Shown here: positions 34,202-43,742 of the stretch, one piece after another
How the letters are laid out: every line of letters begins with the position of its first letter
Numbering within the stretch: the stretch's first letter is position 1
DNA from: Diaphorobacter caeni
GTDB lineage: Bacteria > Pseudomonadota > Gammaproteobacteria > Burkholderiales > Burkholderiaceae_C
Reading direction: 5' to 3'
Assembly (NCBI RefSeq): GCF_015354245.1
Contig: NZ_JADKYZ010000015.1
Span: forward strand, 1-64,000
Length of the DNA: 64,000 nt
Notes under the pieces: model-generated
Told to the model about the DNA's origin: nothing
The model's input: only the letters and a program-made list of their open reading frames with translations
Database searches by the model: none
Position numbers and translations under genes: made by a program

Positions 34202-36718
34202 TCAAAGCGATGGGTCATGGAAGCGATACTGGCGTCCCCGCTCATTAACAATGCTGACATGGCGCAGAGCGTCAGCGTCAGCGAAACCTTGCTGCCTAAG
34301 AACGGCATAGAGTTGGTAAAACTCGCCCTTGAGGTTGCCGGCGAAGATGCCTGGATCGTCAGAGCCGAGGGATACCATGATAGGCGTGTCGCCATCTTGC
34401 ACATGGCCAGGAATGCCCATCCAGCGAAAGGCATGGTGCTCTTCAAATCGTTCGTATTGACTGATGCGTACGTTACTACTTGGCAGTGTTTCAATGACAA
34501 CCCGGCGATCAGCCACATGTCTCATGAGGGCCTGCTGCAGTCGAAGATAGATGGCAGGTGTGAAAAGCGTATCTTGGACTTCGATGCTGAGGAGTGATTC
34601 ACTGCGCTTCCAAAGCTCGCGGTCATGCTGCCACTGCCATAAAAGCGACAACGCTTCCCCGTCTTGTTCGTTTGCTTCACTCACCAGCCGAGCTTCTTCG
34701 CGCAGGCTGTCGACCAGTGAGGTATTTGTCCAGCGCCAGTCGGGATTATTCTGCAGCGAAGCCACGAACCCCATGTGTAGACCGCGCAAATGCATTGCCC
34801 GTTCAAACAGGTGGGTAGAAATAGGTGCTTTGAATACCTGTTCAAGCAAGTGCTTGAGTGCCAGCTCGACCTGATACGCCTGTACAGTGGTGTCTTGCAG
34901 TTCGCGCAGCAGTTTCCAGGCGGCCAAGAGGTCTAGGAGTCGCTCACTGCGTTTCAGGTGGAGCGTGCTGGGCATGCGCTCCAGCCATAGTTCCGGTTCA
35001 ATGCCGAGTGCTGTGCCGTGGCCAATGCGTGCACCATCGCGCAGATCCAGCAGCTCCAAAGCATCCAGCATATGTCGTATGCCGGTCAGAAGGTGAGGAA
35101 AGTCTTCACCGACATGAAAACTGCGGTGCCCAAGCCCCGCGCGTGTAGCTTGCCGGAAGATGCTGGCAAATACCTCTGGCGGCGCATGCAACTCGTTGGC
35201 TGCGCCATCGACGCCACGAACCCAGCGATGCAGCCTTGGATGATCTTTCAGCGTCGTACGCAGCTGTGCCATCTGCACCTCCAGCTTGCGTCGTAGCTTG
35301 TAGTGGCGGTACGAGCCGCCTTTGTTGATGTCCCAGTCTACCTTGATGAAATGCGCCACCAGCGCCAACTGCTGGCGACGCGGCCATCGCACTTCGGCGC
35401 TTTTGCTCACGATGTCCAGTGCTTCGAGCACGCTGCGCAGAGAGGTTTTGTCGACGTCCACCCTGCTGTCATTTCCCTCCTGCAAGTACTCCAGATAGTC
35501 CAGCAGGATGATCTTCAGTAGCTGTGTATTGTCGGTAGCAGTGGATTTTGGGGCAAACCGTCCTTCCAGATAGCTGCTTTGGCTTCGCTGCGCATAGACG
35601 CCGTGCATGTCTCGTAGCCGCTGTAGATAACGCTTCTCAGCGAGGCTACGCAGTTCGGTGTGGGTGAACTTCTGGAACTGATCGAAACCGTACAACTCTT
35701 CACCTTGCACCATCAACGAACGGTACTGGTTCTGCAACAACAGGTACAAATGCAATATGCGATCCACCTGAGGAGGCACGGAGTGCTGGCGCAGCAACTG
35801 AGTCATCCAAGCTAATTCCGCTGTCAATGCGTCTGCAAGGGTGTTGTGCAGCGGATTGAACTCCTTTGGCAACGTGGGAGCTGGGGCCGATCGGGTCCAT
35901 CCGCGCAAATCGTCTGCTCGCCAAGGTAAGGGGGAGTGATCCGAGGAAGGCTGCTGCGCGAAATACACTAGCCAGCCACGCAACTGCCTTGCCAGCATGA
36001 GGTCATGCCGAAACTGCGTCGGGTTGAAATCGGTGTCGTGCAGTCGAGCCAGCTCGTGCACCCGTTCACTGGCAGCACTGCGCTGTGCCTCCTGCCACAG
36101 GGCACTGAATTGTTTCACCTCTTGGTCTGGCCGGGCCATGGCGCGTAACCAACATTGCTCTGCAAAGCTACTGCCGTTCAGATGTAAGTGACTTTCGTGC
36201 AGACCTTCGCGGCTAATGTAGTCCTCCACCGCAGCATCGCGTGGCGTGATACACGGCAGCAGCGGTGGCTGGCCGCGCCCAGGGAGTTTTTGGGTAGACA
36301 GATGCTCGACAGCTAAATGACCTCCCCGCTTGAGATGCAGCGCCTGCATGGCAGCCATAATAGGCATGCCGCTCACGCGACTCAGTACGCTTTGCTGCCA
36401 CTCGCCGAAAAAATTCAGGCGAACGTGCACTTCTCCATGTTGTGTCTCCAAGTAGCGCTCAGCCAGAAGTCGCAAGGCGCTGGTAGCGAGTTGACCGTCC
36501 TTCAACCCCTCTGCCTGCGCCGCCTTAAAGCCCAGATCGAAGACATGATCCGGCAACCGTGCCTGCCAGGGTTGATTGCTGAGGTAAAGCTGTTGGCGGA
36601 GATCTTGTCCTTTTTGCGGTTTGGACCAGTCGCTGGTCAGTAGGTGCTGACGGAGTAGTGAGCTGCTTAGCGTGCGGCAGCACAGCAGGGCAAGTTGGGG
36701 TGTATGTACTGTGGGCAT
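34202..36718 (-). CDS. rdrB: RdrB, adenosine deaminase of the RADAR anti-phage system
   Basis: An 838-residue protein with a divergent adenosine-deaminase core: ESHLHLNGSS (zinc His177, His179), FHVGED (His535, catalytic Glu538), IGHGTALG (His567) and SLGSDDPGIF (metal Asp787 and Asp788), in the correct order over a protein more than twice the usual deaminase length. Size, motif layout and the adjacent ATPase gene identify RdrB of RADAR, which on phage infection forms large assemblies with RdrA and deaminates adenosine (in RNA or as ATP/dATP) to inosine, blocking phage growth. It lies 74 bases downstream of rdrA on the same strand, with lower GC than the backbone. Confidence 0.88.
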   Translation of the reverse strand: MPTVHTPQLALLCCRTLSSSLLRQHLLTSDWSKPQKGQDLRQQLYLSNQPWQARLPDHVFDLGFKAAQAEGLKDGQLATSALRLLAERYLETQHGEVHVRLNFFGEWQQSVLSRVSGMPIMAAMQALHLKRGGHLAVEHLSTQKLPGRGQPPLLPCITPRDAAVEDYISREGLHESHLHLNGSSFAEQCWLRAMARPDQEVKQFSALWQEAQRSAASERVHELARLHDTDFNPTQFRHDLMLARQLRGWLVYFAQQPSSDHSPLPWRADDLRGWTRSAPAPTLPKEFNPLHNTLADALTAELAWMTQLLRQHSVPPQVDRILHLYLLLQNQYRSLMVQGEELYGFDQFQKFTHTELRSLAEKRYLQRLRDMHGVYAQRSQSSYLEGRFAPKSTATDNTQLLKIILLDYLEYLQEGNDSRVDVDKTSLRSVLEALDIVSKSAEVRWPRRQQLALVAHFIKVDWDINKGGSYRHYKLRRKLEVQMAQLRTTLKDHPRLHRWVRGVDGAANELHAPPEVFASIFRQATRAGLGHRSFHVGEDFPHLLTGIRHMLDALELLDLRDGARIGHGTALGIEPELWLERMPSTLHLKRSERLLDLLAAWKLLRELQDTTVQAYQVELALKHLLEQVFKAPISTHLFERAMHLRGLHMGFVASLQNNPDWRWTNTSLVDSLREEARLVSEANEQDGEALSLLWQWQHDRELWKRSESLLSIEVQDTLFTPAIYLRLQQALMRHVADRRVVIETLPSSNVRISQYERFEEHHAFRWMGIPGHVQDGDTPIMVSLGSDDPGIFAGNLKGEFYQLYAVLRQQGFADADALRHVSIVNERGRQYRFHDPSL

Positions 36719-36792
36719 CGATTAGCCAGACACAATGGCGCCTAAATCGTTGCCAACTGCCTCGTAGATAAATGAATTAGGTTGAGGTGCGG

Positions 36793-39387
36793 TCATCCGG
36801 AAACTGTGGTTTGTCCAATCTTTTCCCAGACCGCTTCGCTGCACAAGGTTGATTCAGCGATCTCAAGGGAAATCTTTGCCGTCTTTAATTTTGCATTCAG
36901 ACTTCTGATGAACTCCTTTGTATCCTCCTCATCCTTGATTAAGCCCAGCACAAGTGGACACGTCGCTATCATGAAGGTCAGAGGTGCGATGTCTGGTGTG
37001 ACATCCACACTGCCGGCTGAGGTCTCACTAGCAGGAGTCAGAAACTTCTTTGTCACTAAGCTGCGAGCGGTCCTAGGGTTGCGCCTGTCGATAGTTCCGT
37101 GCGTCGATTTGTCTTTTCTGTGGTGATAGTCGACTTCTTCAACGAGGCATGCGTTGATCAGGGCCAGAGCAAACAATTCCATAGCTTTGCTGCAGCGCGC
37201 CTTGTCCTGTGTATTCGCGCGCATGGCTGATGAGATGTTGTCCAGGCTGAAATACAACCGATTCCAGATCTTGCCCATCAGCACGGCTGAAGGACTGAAA
37301 AGTTTTTTAAGATCTTGGCTAGCTTTCAGCCAGTGTTCGATCTGAGTTAACAGAGAGTCGATTCTCGTCTGTTCGACACTGTCGTCATCCTCACCATCGT
37401 CAACCTCTGTGTCGGCATCCTCATCCCAGTTGGGCATTGAGACGGTCTGCACCCCCATGATTTTGAACAACTGCCTCCTAATGCCGTCGGTGTCGTTAAC
37501 GTCAAAATCTAGCAGATTGGAAATCAGACCTAAAGTGTTAAAGATGGACAGGTAACGCTGGGTGTTACTAGGGCTTTTGACGGCGGATTGACTGAAAGCG
37601 ATGGCGGGGTAGGTACTATCCGCGCTGCTATCGAGTGCGGCGCGAATTTGCGCATCAAAAGTTTTGACATCCTTAGCATTTTTGACACGCACACCAATAA
37701 TGCCTTGGCGTAACTGCAGACCTTTAGCGGTTCTTGCGCCCAGCAGTGCGGCGGTGGCATGCAGGGACCAATTAAGCGCGTTGTCTTTTCGGCCAACAGA
37801 CAGGTACTGCTTTACCTTTAGCTGCAGTGCGTTTTCCTCTCTCGCATCGTTGGCACCGCGTGCCCCAGGTTTTTTGGAGATACTGACCGCTGTCAAGTGG
37901 AGGATATGGCTGCTGCCGACCATGCTCACCATGTAAGTGATGGCTTTAGCCGGATCGTGCTCACACAGCCTGGCCACATCTGCCGCCAGCGACACGTAGG
38001 CATTGCGTAGCGTAGCGTCGCGTGACTGTGGTCGCAGGTAGATGGCAGTATCTGGCTCGCCGTCCAACTGGCACAGATCGAAGGCGGCATTGATGGCCGC
38101 ATGCAGATCGCCTTCTGCAATGTTCTCGACATCAATGTCATGCCGGTATAGGCTGCTCAGCGCCGTGGCACGCAAAGCGCCGGCGGCGGCTTCACGCGCA
38201 AATGCGGTGCCCTTGGAGCTCAAATGATAGTAAGAGAACAAGAGTTGCAGCACGGAACGTACGGGCAGCTTCAGGACATACTCGCGGAACAAGTCGAGGT
38301 CGAGGCGATCTCGCAGGCGCAAGCCCTCGGTAGCAATGGCATCAATTGCCTCTGGCAGATACACCTCTTTCCCATCCCCTGGCCTTTTGACAATGAATGC
38401 TGGTAGGCCGCTGCGCACCTTGTCTTTACGCTTTCTTTCGGTGAGCGTGTGCAGGGTCTTCAACTGGACCCGCCGCTGGATAGGGAAGAGCTTGAGCAGG
38501 TATTGCTCTTCCAAGTGCGTCACCATACGAGTTTGCTGCGTTTTGCGCTCTAAGGAGAAGCCCTTTTCATTGCTGGCGAAGTCTTGCTGGAAGTGGTTCT
38601 GTACCAGAAGCGAGTACATTTCCATGTCTCCGGTCACTAGTACCACCATTTGTGGTGTGTCCAAGTATTTGCGGATGCATTCCAGTATCTCTATGGCATA
38701 AGCGAACTTGGTGTCCGCGTCGTCAATGGCCAAGAGCAGAGCTTCGGAGTTGTGGGCCTTGCAGACCAACGCAATGGTCTGGTGCAACAGACGGCGCAGG
38801 CGTTGGCTGTCAGCCGCACGGTCCAGGCCGTAATCTAAGAATAGTTCTGCGTCCAAGTCTTTGAGGCTGTCTGTCTTGGAGACAAACAGGTGCAAACCAC
38901 CGGCCATTTCCTTGAAGAGGGCCCGGAACTCCTCCTGGCACTTCCCCCAAGCGTGTCCGCGGTGATGGCTGCTATCCATCAGGCGCTTCAGGTTCTTGAG
39001 GATATGCAATAGCACGATTTCGCTGGACTCGATGCGGCTGGGGTCCAGATATAGCAAGGGCGTAACAGACACTGTGCCACCCTCTTTGTATTCTGCCTGT
39101 CGCTCATTCACATTGGCGTATGTGTATCCCAGAAAGGTGGATTTTCCCGCGCCTCGTGTTCCGTCAATGAAGTAGGTCAGGCCACTTCCGTGCGGGTACA
39201 GTTCTTCTTTCTCAACATTGTTTTGGGCCTCCACCGTGGAGACCTTGGATTTGGCTTGGACTAAGTCCTTGCGGATCTGCTGAAGCAGCGTGTCAAAGGC
39301 TTCACGCTGAATTAATTCAGCACCTGAACTCACCGGTCGGTTGTGATTGCTGGAATTAAGGTTGATCACAATATCGCTGTCGGACAT
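36793..39387 (-). CDS. rdrA: RdrA, AAA+-type ATPase of the RADAR anti-phage system
   Basis: An 864-residue ATPase with Walker A GTRGAGKST (76-84) and Walker B ALLLAIDDADT (216-226). A long C-terminal region follows without obvious nuclease or membrane parts, except an acidic run (DEDADTEVDDGEDDDSVEQ) at about residue 655. Its size, place upstream of an RdrB-like deaminase and STAND/AAA-like N-terminus match RdrA, which forms heptameric rings that recruit RdrB and detect infection. ATG 39387 is weakly preceded by a purine-rich sequence; no other start is better. Likely first gene of a two-gene operon; no RdrC/RdrD accessory gene was recognised. Confidence 0.87.
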   Translation of the reverse strand: MSDSDIVINLNSSNHNRPVSSGAELIQREAFDTLLQQIRKDLVQAKSKVSTVEAQNNVEKEELYPHGSGLTYFIDGTRGAGKSTFLGYTYANVNERQAEYKEGGTVSVTPLLYLDPSRIESSEIVLLHILKNLKRLMDSSHHRGHAWGKCQEEFRALFKEMAGGLHLFVSKTDSLKDLDAELFLDYGLDRAADSQRLRRLLHQTIALVCKAHNSEALLLAIDDADTKFAYAIEILECIRKYLDTPQMVVLVTGDMEMYSLLVQNHFQQDFASNEKGFSLERKTQQTRMVTHLEEQYLLKLFPIQRRVQLKTLHTLTERKRKDKVRSGLPAFIVKRPGDGKEVYLPEAIDAIATEGLRLRDRLDLDLFREYVLKLPVRSVLQLLFSYYHLSSKGTAFAREAAAGALRATALSSLYRHDIDVENIAEGDLHAAINAAFDLCQLDGEPDTAIYLRPQSRDATLRNAYVSLAADVARLCEHDPAKAITYMVSMVGSSHILHLTAVSISKKPGARGANDAREENALQLKVKQYLSVGRKDNALNWSLHATAALLGARTAKGLQLRQGIIGVRVKNAKDVKTFDAQIRAALDSSADSTYPAIAFSQSAVKSPSNTQRYLSIFNTLGLISNLLDFDVNDTDGIRRQLFKIMGVQTVSMPNWDEDADTEVDDGEDDDSVEQTRIDSLLTQIEHWLKASQDLKKLFSPSAVLMGKIWNRLYFSLDNISSAMRANTQDKARCSKAMELFALALINACLVEEVDYHHRKDKSTHGTIDRRNPRTARSLVTKKFLTPASETSAGSVDVTPDIAPLTFMIATCPLVLGLIKDEEDTKEFIRSLNAKLKTAKISLEIAESTLCSEAVWEKIGQTTVSG

Positions 39388-39804
39388 AGCAGGTGTATGA
39401 GTTCGTTGGGGAATTGGTCATCATAGCGTTACAAACCGTATCACCAAGCTCATCTGCGCATTCAACGGCGTCCGCTCGGTGTTGATTTTCATCCAGAAGT
39501 GATCACTAGCTAAATGGTAACTGATCACCAGAAACCAGAGGTTGGATCATTCGCAGCACCGGCGCTCGGATGATCGCTGAATAGCCATCAGTGACAGTTG
39601 TGATGCGGCGGTGAACAGCAGCAACCGCCGCAAAGCGGGAGTTCGCGGATGGACGCCTGACTCACAGTGATTGCTGCGCCCCGCTATTGACAAGTCTTTA
39701 ACTGCATCCAACCAAGTAGCGGTCAATTCAACCGCTTGTCCGATCAACTGATATATACGCGCGGAGCGATGTTAAGCAACATACCCCACGCATTCAGCCT
39801 TCCC
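39388..39804. other. Leader region of rdrA with TGATCA palindromes, possible IS remnant
   Basis: About 420 bases between the divergent-flank rdrA start and the porin stop. Two TGATCA palindromes (GTGATCAC at 39499-39506, TGATCA at 39522-39527) and short decayed open frames suggest a remnant of mobile DNA at the island edge; some IS21-family ends carry similar motifs. It likely also contains the rdrA promoter. No intact gene. Confidence 0.35.
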
Positions 39805-40929
39805 TCAAAAGCTCGCGCGCATCCCCAGCATCACGCCCGTCTGCCCCTGCCCAGCCACGGCAGCACCAGAGCCACTCGCAGCACTGCTCACGGAGGTGGT
39901 CAGAGCTCCGCGATTGTTCATGCGCCCGGCTGTGGCGTAGACCGATGTGCGCTTGGACAAGCTGTATACGGCCCGCACGGCGAACAAGGTTGAGCGGTCT
40001 CCTGTGGGGCTGTCTTTGAACGACAGTCGACCCACCATGGCCTCAAGCGACACCGAGGGGGTGGCCGCATAAGCACCTTCAAGGAAGTAGATGTTGCTGC
40101 GAGGCTGTACGGCGTTGCCATCGTTGTCGCGGTAGATCATGCCACCGCCAACTTTGAATGGGCCTTGCTTCACGAAGCCATTCAATGTCACGCGCATGTC
40201 GTGTTTGTCGCTGGTGACAAGCCCTCCAGCCGCTCCTTTGGCTCCTTTGATTTGGCTGTAACCGGCGGCCACACCCCAGCCCGGAGTAACGTACTTGACC
40301 ATGGCGGACATTGCTTTGCAGGCCTGTGCGTCTGCAGAATTCTCGCCTGCGCAAACGGTGCCTGTGGCGGAGGGCACGGTGTCACGGCCAAAGCTGTAGT
40401 TGGCAGCCACGGTGAGGTTATTGAATTTTCCATTGTAGGCAATGGCGTTGTCAAAACGTGCAGCTGGAATGTAGGACTCCAGAGAACTCAGGCTGTAAGC
40501 ATTCGGTCCGAAGACCGTGTAGTCGTTGAGTGCCAGAGAGAAGTTGTCGTACTGACGGCCGAGGGATACTGTCCCCCAGTTGCCGCCGATGCCAACGAAC
40601 GCCTGACGTCCGAACATGCGCCCACCTTGATTGAGTGAGCCTGTATCGATGCCGAAGCCGCTTTCCAGCACAAACTGCGCATGCATGCCACCGCCCAGAT
40701 CTTCAACGCCACGAAAGCCCAGGCGCGATGGAACGGAGCCGCTCAGATTGGGCATGCGAACCAACGATTTGCCGCTGGGACCTGTCTTGCTCAGGTATTC
40801 GACTCCGGTATCCACCATGCCGTAGATGGTCACGTTGGGAACAAGCCTTTGCACGGGCTGGGCATGGCTGACCATGCTGGCCGTCGCTATGCAAATGGCG
40901 GTCACCAGTTTTGCGTTTGGGTGGTTCAC
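39805..40929 (-). CDS. Gram-negative porin (Burkholderiales 16-strand type)
   Basis: Trimeric outer-membrane channel, 374 residues. A GTG start at 40929 with CAGGAG seven bases upstream gives a proper signal peptide (AKLVTAICIATASMVSHA), whereas the longer frame from 41082 has no such site. The mature protein begins VTIYGMVDTGVEYLSK, the beta-strand-1 motif of this porin family, contains SRLGFRGVEDLGGGMHAQFVLE and GRQAFVGIGGNWGTVSLGRQYD, and ends with phenylalanine (MRASF). Next to an aromatic catabolic cluster it may serve uptake of its substrates. Confidence 0.9.
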   Translation of the reverse strand: MNHPNAKLVTAICIATASMVSHAQPVQRLVPNVTIYGMVDTGVEYLSKTGPSGKSLVRMPNLSGSVPSRLGFRGVEDLGGGMHAQFVLESGFGIDTGSLNQGGRMFGRQAFVGIGGNWGTVSLGRQYDNFSLALNDYTVFGPNAYSLSSLESYIPAARFDNAIAYNGKFNNLTVAANYSFGRDTVPSATGTVCAGENSADAQACKAMSAMVKYVTPGWGVAAGYSQIKGAKGAAGGLVTSDKHDMRVTLNGFVKQGPFKVGGGMIYRDNDGNAVQPRSNIYFLEGAYAATPSVSLEAMVGRLSFKDSPTGDRSTLFAVRAVYSLSKRTSVYATAGRMNNRGALTTSVSSAASGSGAAVAGQGQTGVMLGMRASF

Positions 40930-41087
40930 TGTTGTCTCCTGTTGCCTTGAAATTTTGGACTGGCGCCTCGTCAAATCATGCGCCGCATCCGCCTCTACTG
41001 CGGCCCGACCGGTGCGCTTTGCCGCGCCGGACACGGCCCCTCCTCCGGGCGCTTCACATCGCCGGAAATTCGTGGTTCTCATGAAAC

Positions 41088-41105
41088 CCGGGCTTGATTG
41101 CCCGG
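41088..41105 (-). terminator. Probable terminator of the catabolic acyl-CoA dehydrogenase gene
   Basis: CCGGGC (41088-41093) / GCCCGG (41100-41105) with a six-base loop, nine bases beyond the stop on the minus strand, followed there by a short GTTTC run. A plausible but weak intrinsic terminator. Confidence 0.5.
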
Positions 41106-41113
41106 ACAGCGGA

Positions 41114-42271
41114 TCAGTTGTTGTCGACTTTCAGCCCCATACGGGCTGCGATCAGATTGCGTTGCATCTGCGATGTGCCTGCACCAATGGTCACGCTGCG
41201 TGCATCGCGGAAATGACGTTGCATGTCGAACTCCATGCAGTAACCGTAGGCCCCCAGAATCTGCATGGCGTTGTTGGCCATGCGCACATACGCTTCAGAT
41301 GCAAAGAGTTTGGCAATGGAAATTTCCTTGAGCGCATCTGCCCCACTGGCAAGCGTCCATGCGGCACGCCACATCATCGTGCGTGAGACTTCCAGATCGG
41401 CCTGCATGTCCGCCAACATGTGAGCGATGGCCTGGTTGGTGCCAATCGGACGTCCGAACTGCTTTCTGTCCTTGGCGTATTGCAGGGCATCATCCAAGAT
41501 GGCTTGCATACCGCCGATGTAGCCTGCAGTCACGGTGACACGCTCCACTTGCAAGCCAGCCATCACCACCTGCCAGCCGTTGTTCTCGCCGCCCACCAAG
41601 CGGTCAGCCGCCACGCGCACGTCGTTGCAGTGGATCTCATAAGTGCCCGTGCAGCGGCGGCCGAGCATGTCGAGCTTGCGCAACTCAAGGCCTTCGGAAC
41701 GGTTATCCACCAAAAAGAGCGACATTCCCTTCCGGTAGTGCGCCTTGGGATCGGTTTTCACATACATGTGAATGATGTTGTCTGGCGCACCAGCCGATGT
41801 GGCCCAGAGTTTCTGGCCGTTGATGAGCCAGTCAGTGCCGTCGCGCACGGCGGTGGAGCGCATGGCTCCTACGTCGGAGCCTGCTTCAGGCTCGGAAATC
41901 GAGACCGAAAATTTCACCTCGCCTGCGAGCAGCTTGGGCAGCAACTGGGCCTTTTGCTCCGTAGTGCCTTTGGCGAGTAAGTTCAGACCGCAGAACAGCG
42001 ATGCGCCAAGCGCTGTGAAGAAGTCAAAGCTCTTATATGAGATGGCCTCCGCCATCACGGCTAGATCAATCACGTTGCCGCCCATGCCGCCATATTCTTC
42101 AGGGAACGGCAGACGCAGCAGCCCCAGATCCACCCACGCCTTATAGAGCTCTTCAGGAAAGCGCTGCTCACGATCGCACTCGCGGATGTACTCCGGCGTA
42201 GCCAATTCGTTCATCACCCGAGTCACGCCGTCTCGCAGCATGCGCTGCTCTTCGGTAAAGCTGAAATCCAT
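41114..42271 (-). CDS. Acyl-CoA dehydrogenase, catabolic
   Basis: A 385-residue FAD-dependent dehydrogenase: FTEEQRMLRDGV, ISEPEAGSDVGAM, GQKLWATSAGAPDN, DRKQFGRPIG and GAGTSQMQRNLIA. The helix-G Glu in LQVERVTVTAGYIGG aligns with the isovaleryl-CoA-dehydrogenase-type base; the MCAD-type position is not acidic. ATG 42271, nine bases after GGAG, is preferred over the ATG at 42280. Near a CoA-transferase and crotonase of the aromatic cluster, it may desaturate a phenylpropanoyl-CoA side chain; the link is inferred. Confidence 0.85.
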   Translation of the reverse strand: MDFSFTEEQRMLRDGVTRVMNELATPEYIRECDREQRFPEELYKAWVDLGLLRLPFPEEYGGMGGNVIDLAVMAEAISYKSFDFFTALGASLFCGLNLLAKGTTEQKAQLLPKLLAGEVKFSVSISEPEAGSDVGAMRSTAVRDGTDWLINGQKLWATSAGAPDNIIHMYVKTDPKAHYRKGMSLFLVDNRSEGLELRKLDMLGRRCTGTYEIHCNDVRVAADRLVGGENNGWQVVMAGLQVERVTVTAGYIGGMQAILDDALQYAKDRKQFGRPIGTNQAIAHMLADMQADLEVSRTMMWRAAWTLASGADALKEISIAKLFASEAYVRMANNAMQILGAYGYCMEFDMQRHFRDARSVTIGAGTSQMQRNLIAARMGLKVDNN

Positions 42272-42349
42272 GCCTGTCATCTCCGTTGTCTGAGTTCTCG
42301 TGCGCAGTCATCGCTTTGCGGTCAGATCCTTGTGCCCCGAATTCACGAA

Positions 42350-42372
42350 GCGTGTGCTCAGTGAGCACACGC
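42350..42372. promoter_or_regulatory. Perfect 23-bp palindrome upstream of the acyl-CoA dehydrogenase gene
   Basis: Arms GCGTGTGCTCA (42350-42360) and TGAGCACACGC (42362-42372) are exact inverted copies around one central G, about 80 bases before the minus-strand start at 42271. Such symmetry suggests a dimeric repressor operator or a strong leader hairpin. Confidence 0.7.
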
Positions 42373-42553
42373 CCCATGCCCCACCAGGAGAAGGTTGCAC
42401 GCCGGTCCTGCGGCTGCTCTGCGTCTGGATCGCGGATGCCTTTGTTGGCGTTGGAGTGCATCCGTTACGTCGAATGCATGAAGTCTATGACGCACATCTA
42501 TAAAAATCAATATGCTGACCTTTTGGTGTTTTCCCTTGTTGTAAATTAAATCA

Positions 42554-42575
42554 TTAGGTCAGACTATTGACCTAA
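42554..42575. promoter_or_regulatory. Inverted-repeat operator candidate TTAGGTCA-N6-TGACCTAA
   Basis: TTAGGTCA (42554-42561), spacer GACTAT, TGACCTAA (42568-42575), a perfect 8-bp inverted repeat about 80 bases before the solute-binding gene at 42653. A further TGACCTT half-site lies at 42516. The core TCA-[G/A]ACTAT-TGA recurs upstream of the paralogous solute-binding gene at 56624. A site for the local GntR regulators is likely. Confidence 0.65.
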
Positions 42576-42652
42576 AAATGACACACGCAATCATCAGTCA
42601 CAGGTGATGCGCGTGGCATGAATCAATGAACCAACGACAAACAGGAGACGCC

Positions 42653-43654
42653 ATGAACCCTTCTTCCCCCCCTTCAACGAAGCGACGCTGGATCAAGGCT
42701 GCAGCGCATCTGACGCTGGCCGCAGCGGCCGTGCTGACGCTGCCTGCACACGCACAGACCTACCCCAACAAGCCCGTGCGTATGATCGTTCCATACGGTC
42801 CCGGCACTGCACCCGATGTGCTGGGTCGCATCACGGCAGATGCCTTGCAGCGTCGACTGGGACAGGCCATCGTGGTGGAGAACCGCGCTGGAGCAGGCGG
42901 CAAGATCGGTACCGAAGCGGCAGCGCAAGCGGCTGCTGACGGATATACCTTGTTCCTCGGAACCAAGGATTCGCAGAGCATCATCCCCAACCTCTACCCC
43001 ACCTGGAACGTCAAACCTCATCAGGCGCTGACGCCCGTGGCAAGCCTGGCCCGGATCGAGAACGTGCTGGTCTCTCACAATGGCTCCGCCATCAAGGCCT
43101 ATGGAGATATGGTGAGCCAATCCTCAAAGCGCGAGCTGTCCTACGGCTCGCCAGGCATCGGCACCAATCTGCATCTGATGGTGGAGCTGATCAAGGCTCG
43201 CCAAGGACTGCAGCTCATGCATGTTCCTTACAGCAAGAGTTTTTCCGAAGCCATTCCCGCATTGATGCGCAACGACCTGGATTTGGTGGTGGCCGGTCTA
43301 CCCCCAATGTTGCCTTTCGTGAAGGATGGCCGTCTCAAGGCCATCGCCATCACCGGCACCAGCCGATCGCGCTATGCGCCCGATGTGCCGACCTTTGCCG
43401 AGCTGGGAATTCAAGATCTGGAGACTGGCGGATGGTTCGGCGTCTTCGTCCCCACGGGCACGCCCGCTGCAGCTGCCACGCGACTGAATCAGGAGCTGGC
43501 CGCAATCGTGAAGAGCGACGAGTTCCGCACCCGCCTGGAAACTCTGGCCGCCGAGCCATGGGCCGCCTCCCCAGCCGATCTCAATCAGATCATCGAGAAA
43601 GAACGCACGCGCTGGGGCAAGCTCATCCAGAGCAGCAATATCGTGCTCAATTGA
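42653..43654 (+). CDS. BUG-type tripartite tricarboxylate transporter substrate-binding protein
   Basis: Periplasmic solute-binding protein of the Bug/TctC family, 333 residues. Signal peptide with twin basic start (KRRWIKAAAHLTLAAAAVL...AHA). The mature start QTYPNKPVRMIVPYGPGTAPDVLGR, RAGAGGKIGTEAAA, DGYTLFLGTKDSQ and the late VPTFAELGI are family motifs. AGGAG precedes ATG 42653; the ATG at 42626 is not used. Closely similar to the gene at 56624, so the two likely bind related aromatic acids. No TctA/TctB permease genes are in the window. Confidence 0.9.
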   Translation: MNPSSPPSTKRRWIKAAAHLTLAAAAVLTLPAHAQTYPNKPVRMIVPYGPGTAPDVLGRITADALQRRLGQAIVVENRAGAGGKIGTEAAAQAAADGYTLFLGTKDSQSIIPNLYPTWNVKPHQALTPVASLARIENVLVSHNGSAIKAYGDMVSQSSKRELSYGSPGIGTNLHLMVELIKARQGLQLMHVPYSKSFSEAIPALMRNDLDLVVAGLPPMLPFVKDGRLKAIAITGTSRSRYAPDVPTFAELGIQDLETGGWFGVFVPTGTPAAAATRLNQELAAIVKSDEFRTRLETLAAEPWAASPADLNQIIEKERTRWGKLIQSSNIVLN

Positions 43655-43742
43655 TCTGCTCGTTTTCCTGATTCACCATTCAGTTGCGCTGCAATGCAAG
43701 ACCATGCATTGCACGCAGCTCTGAACCCCATGGAGGTCAGAT

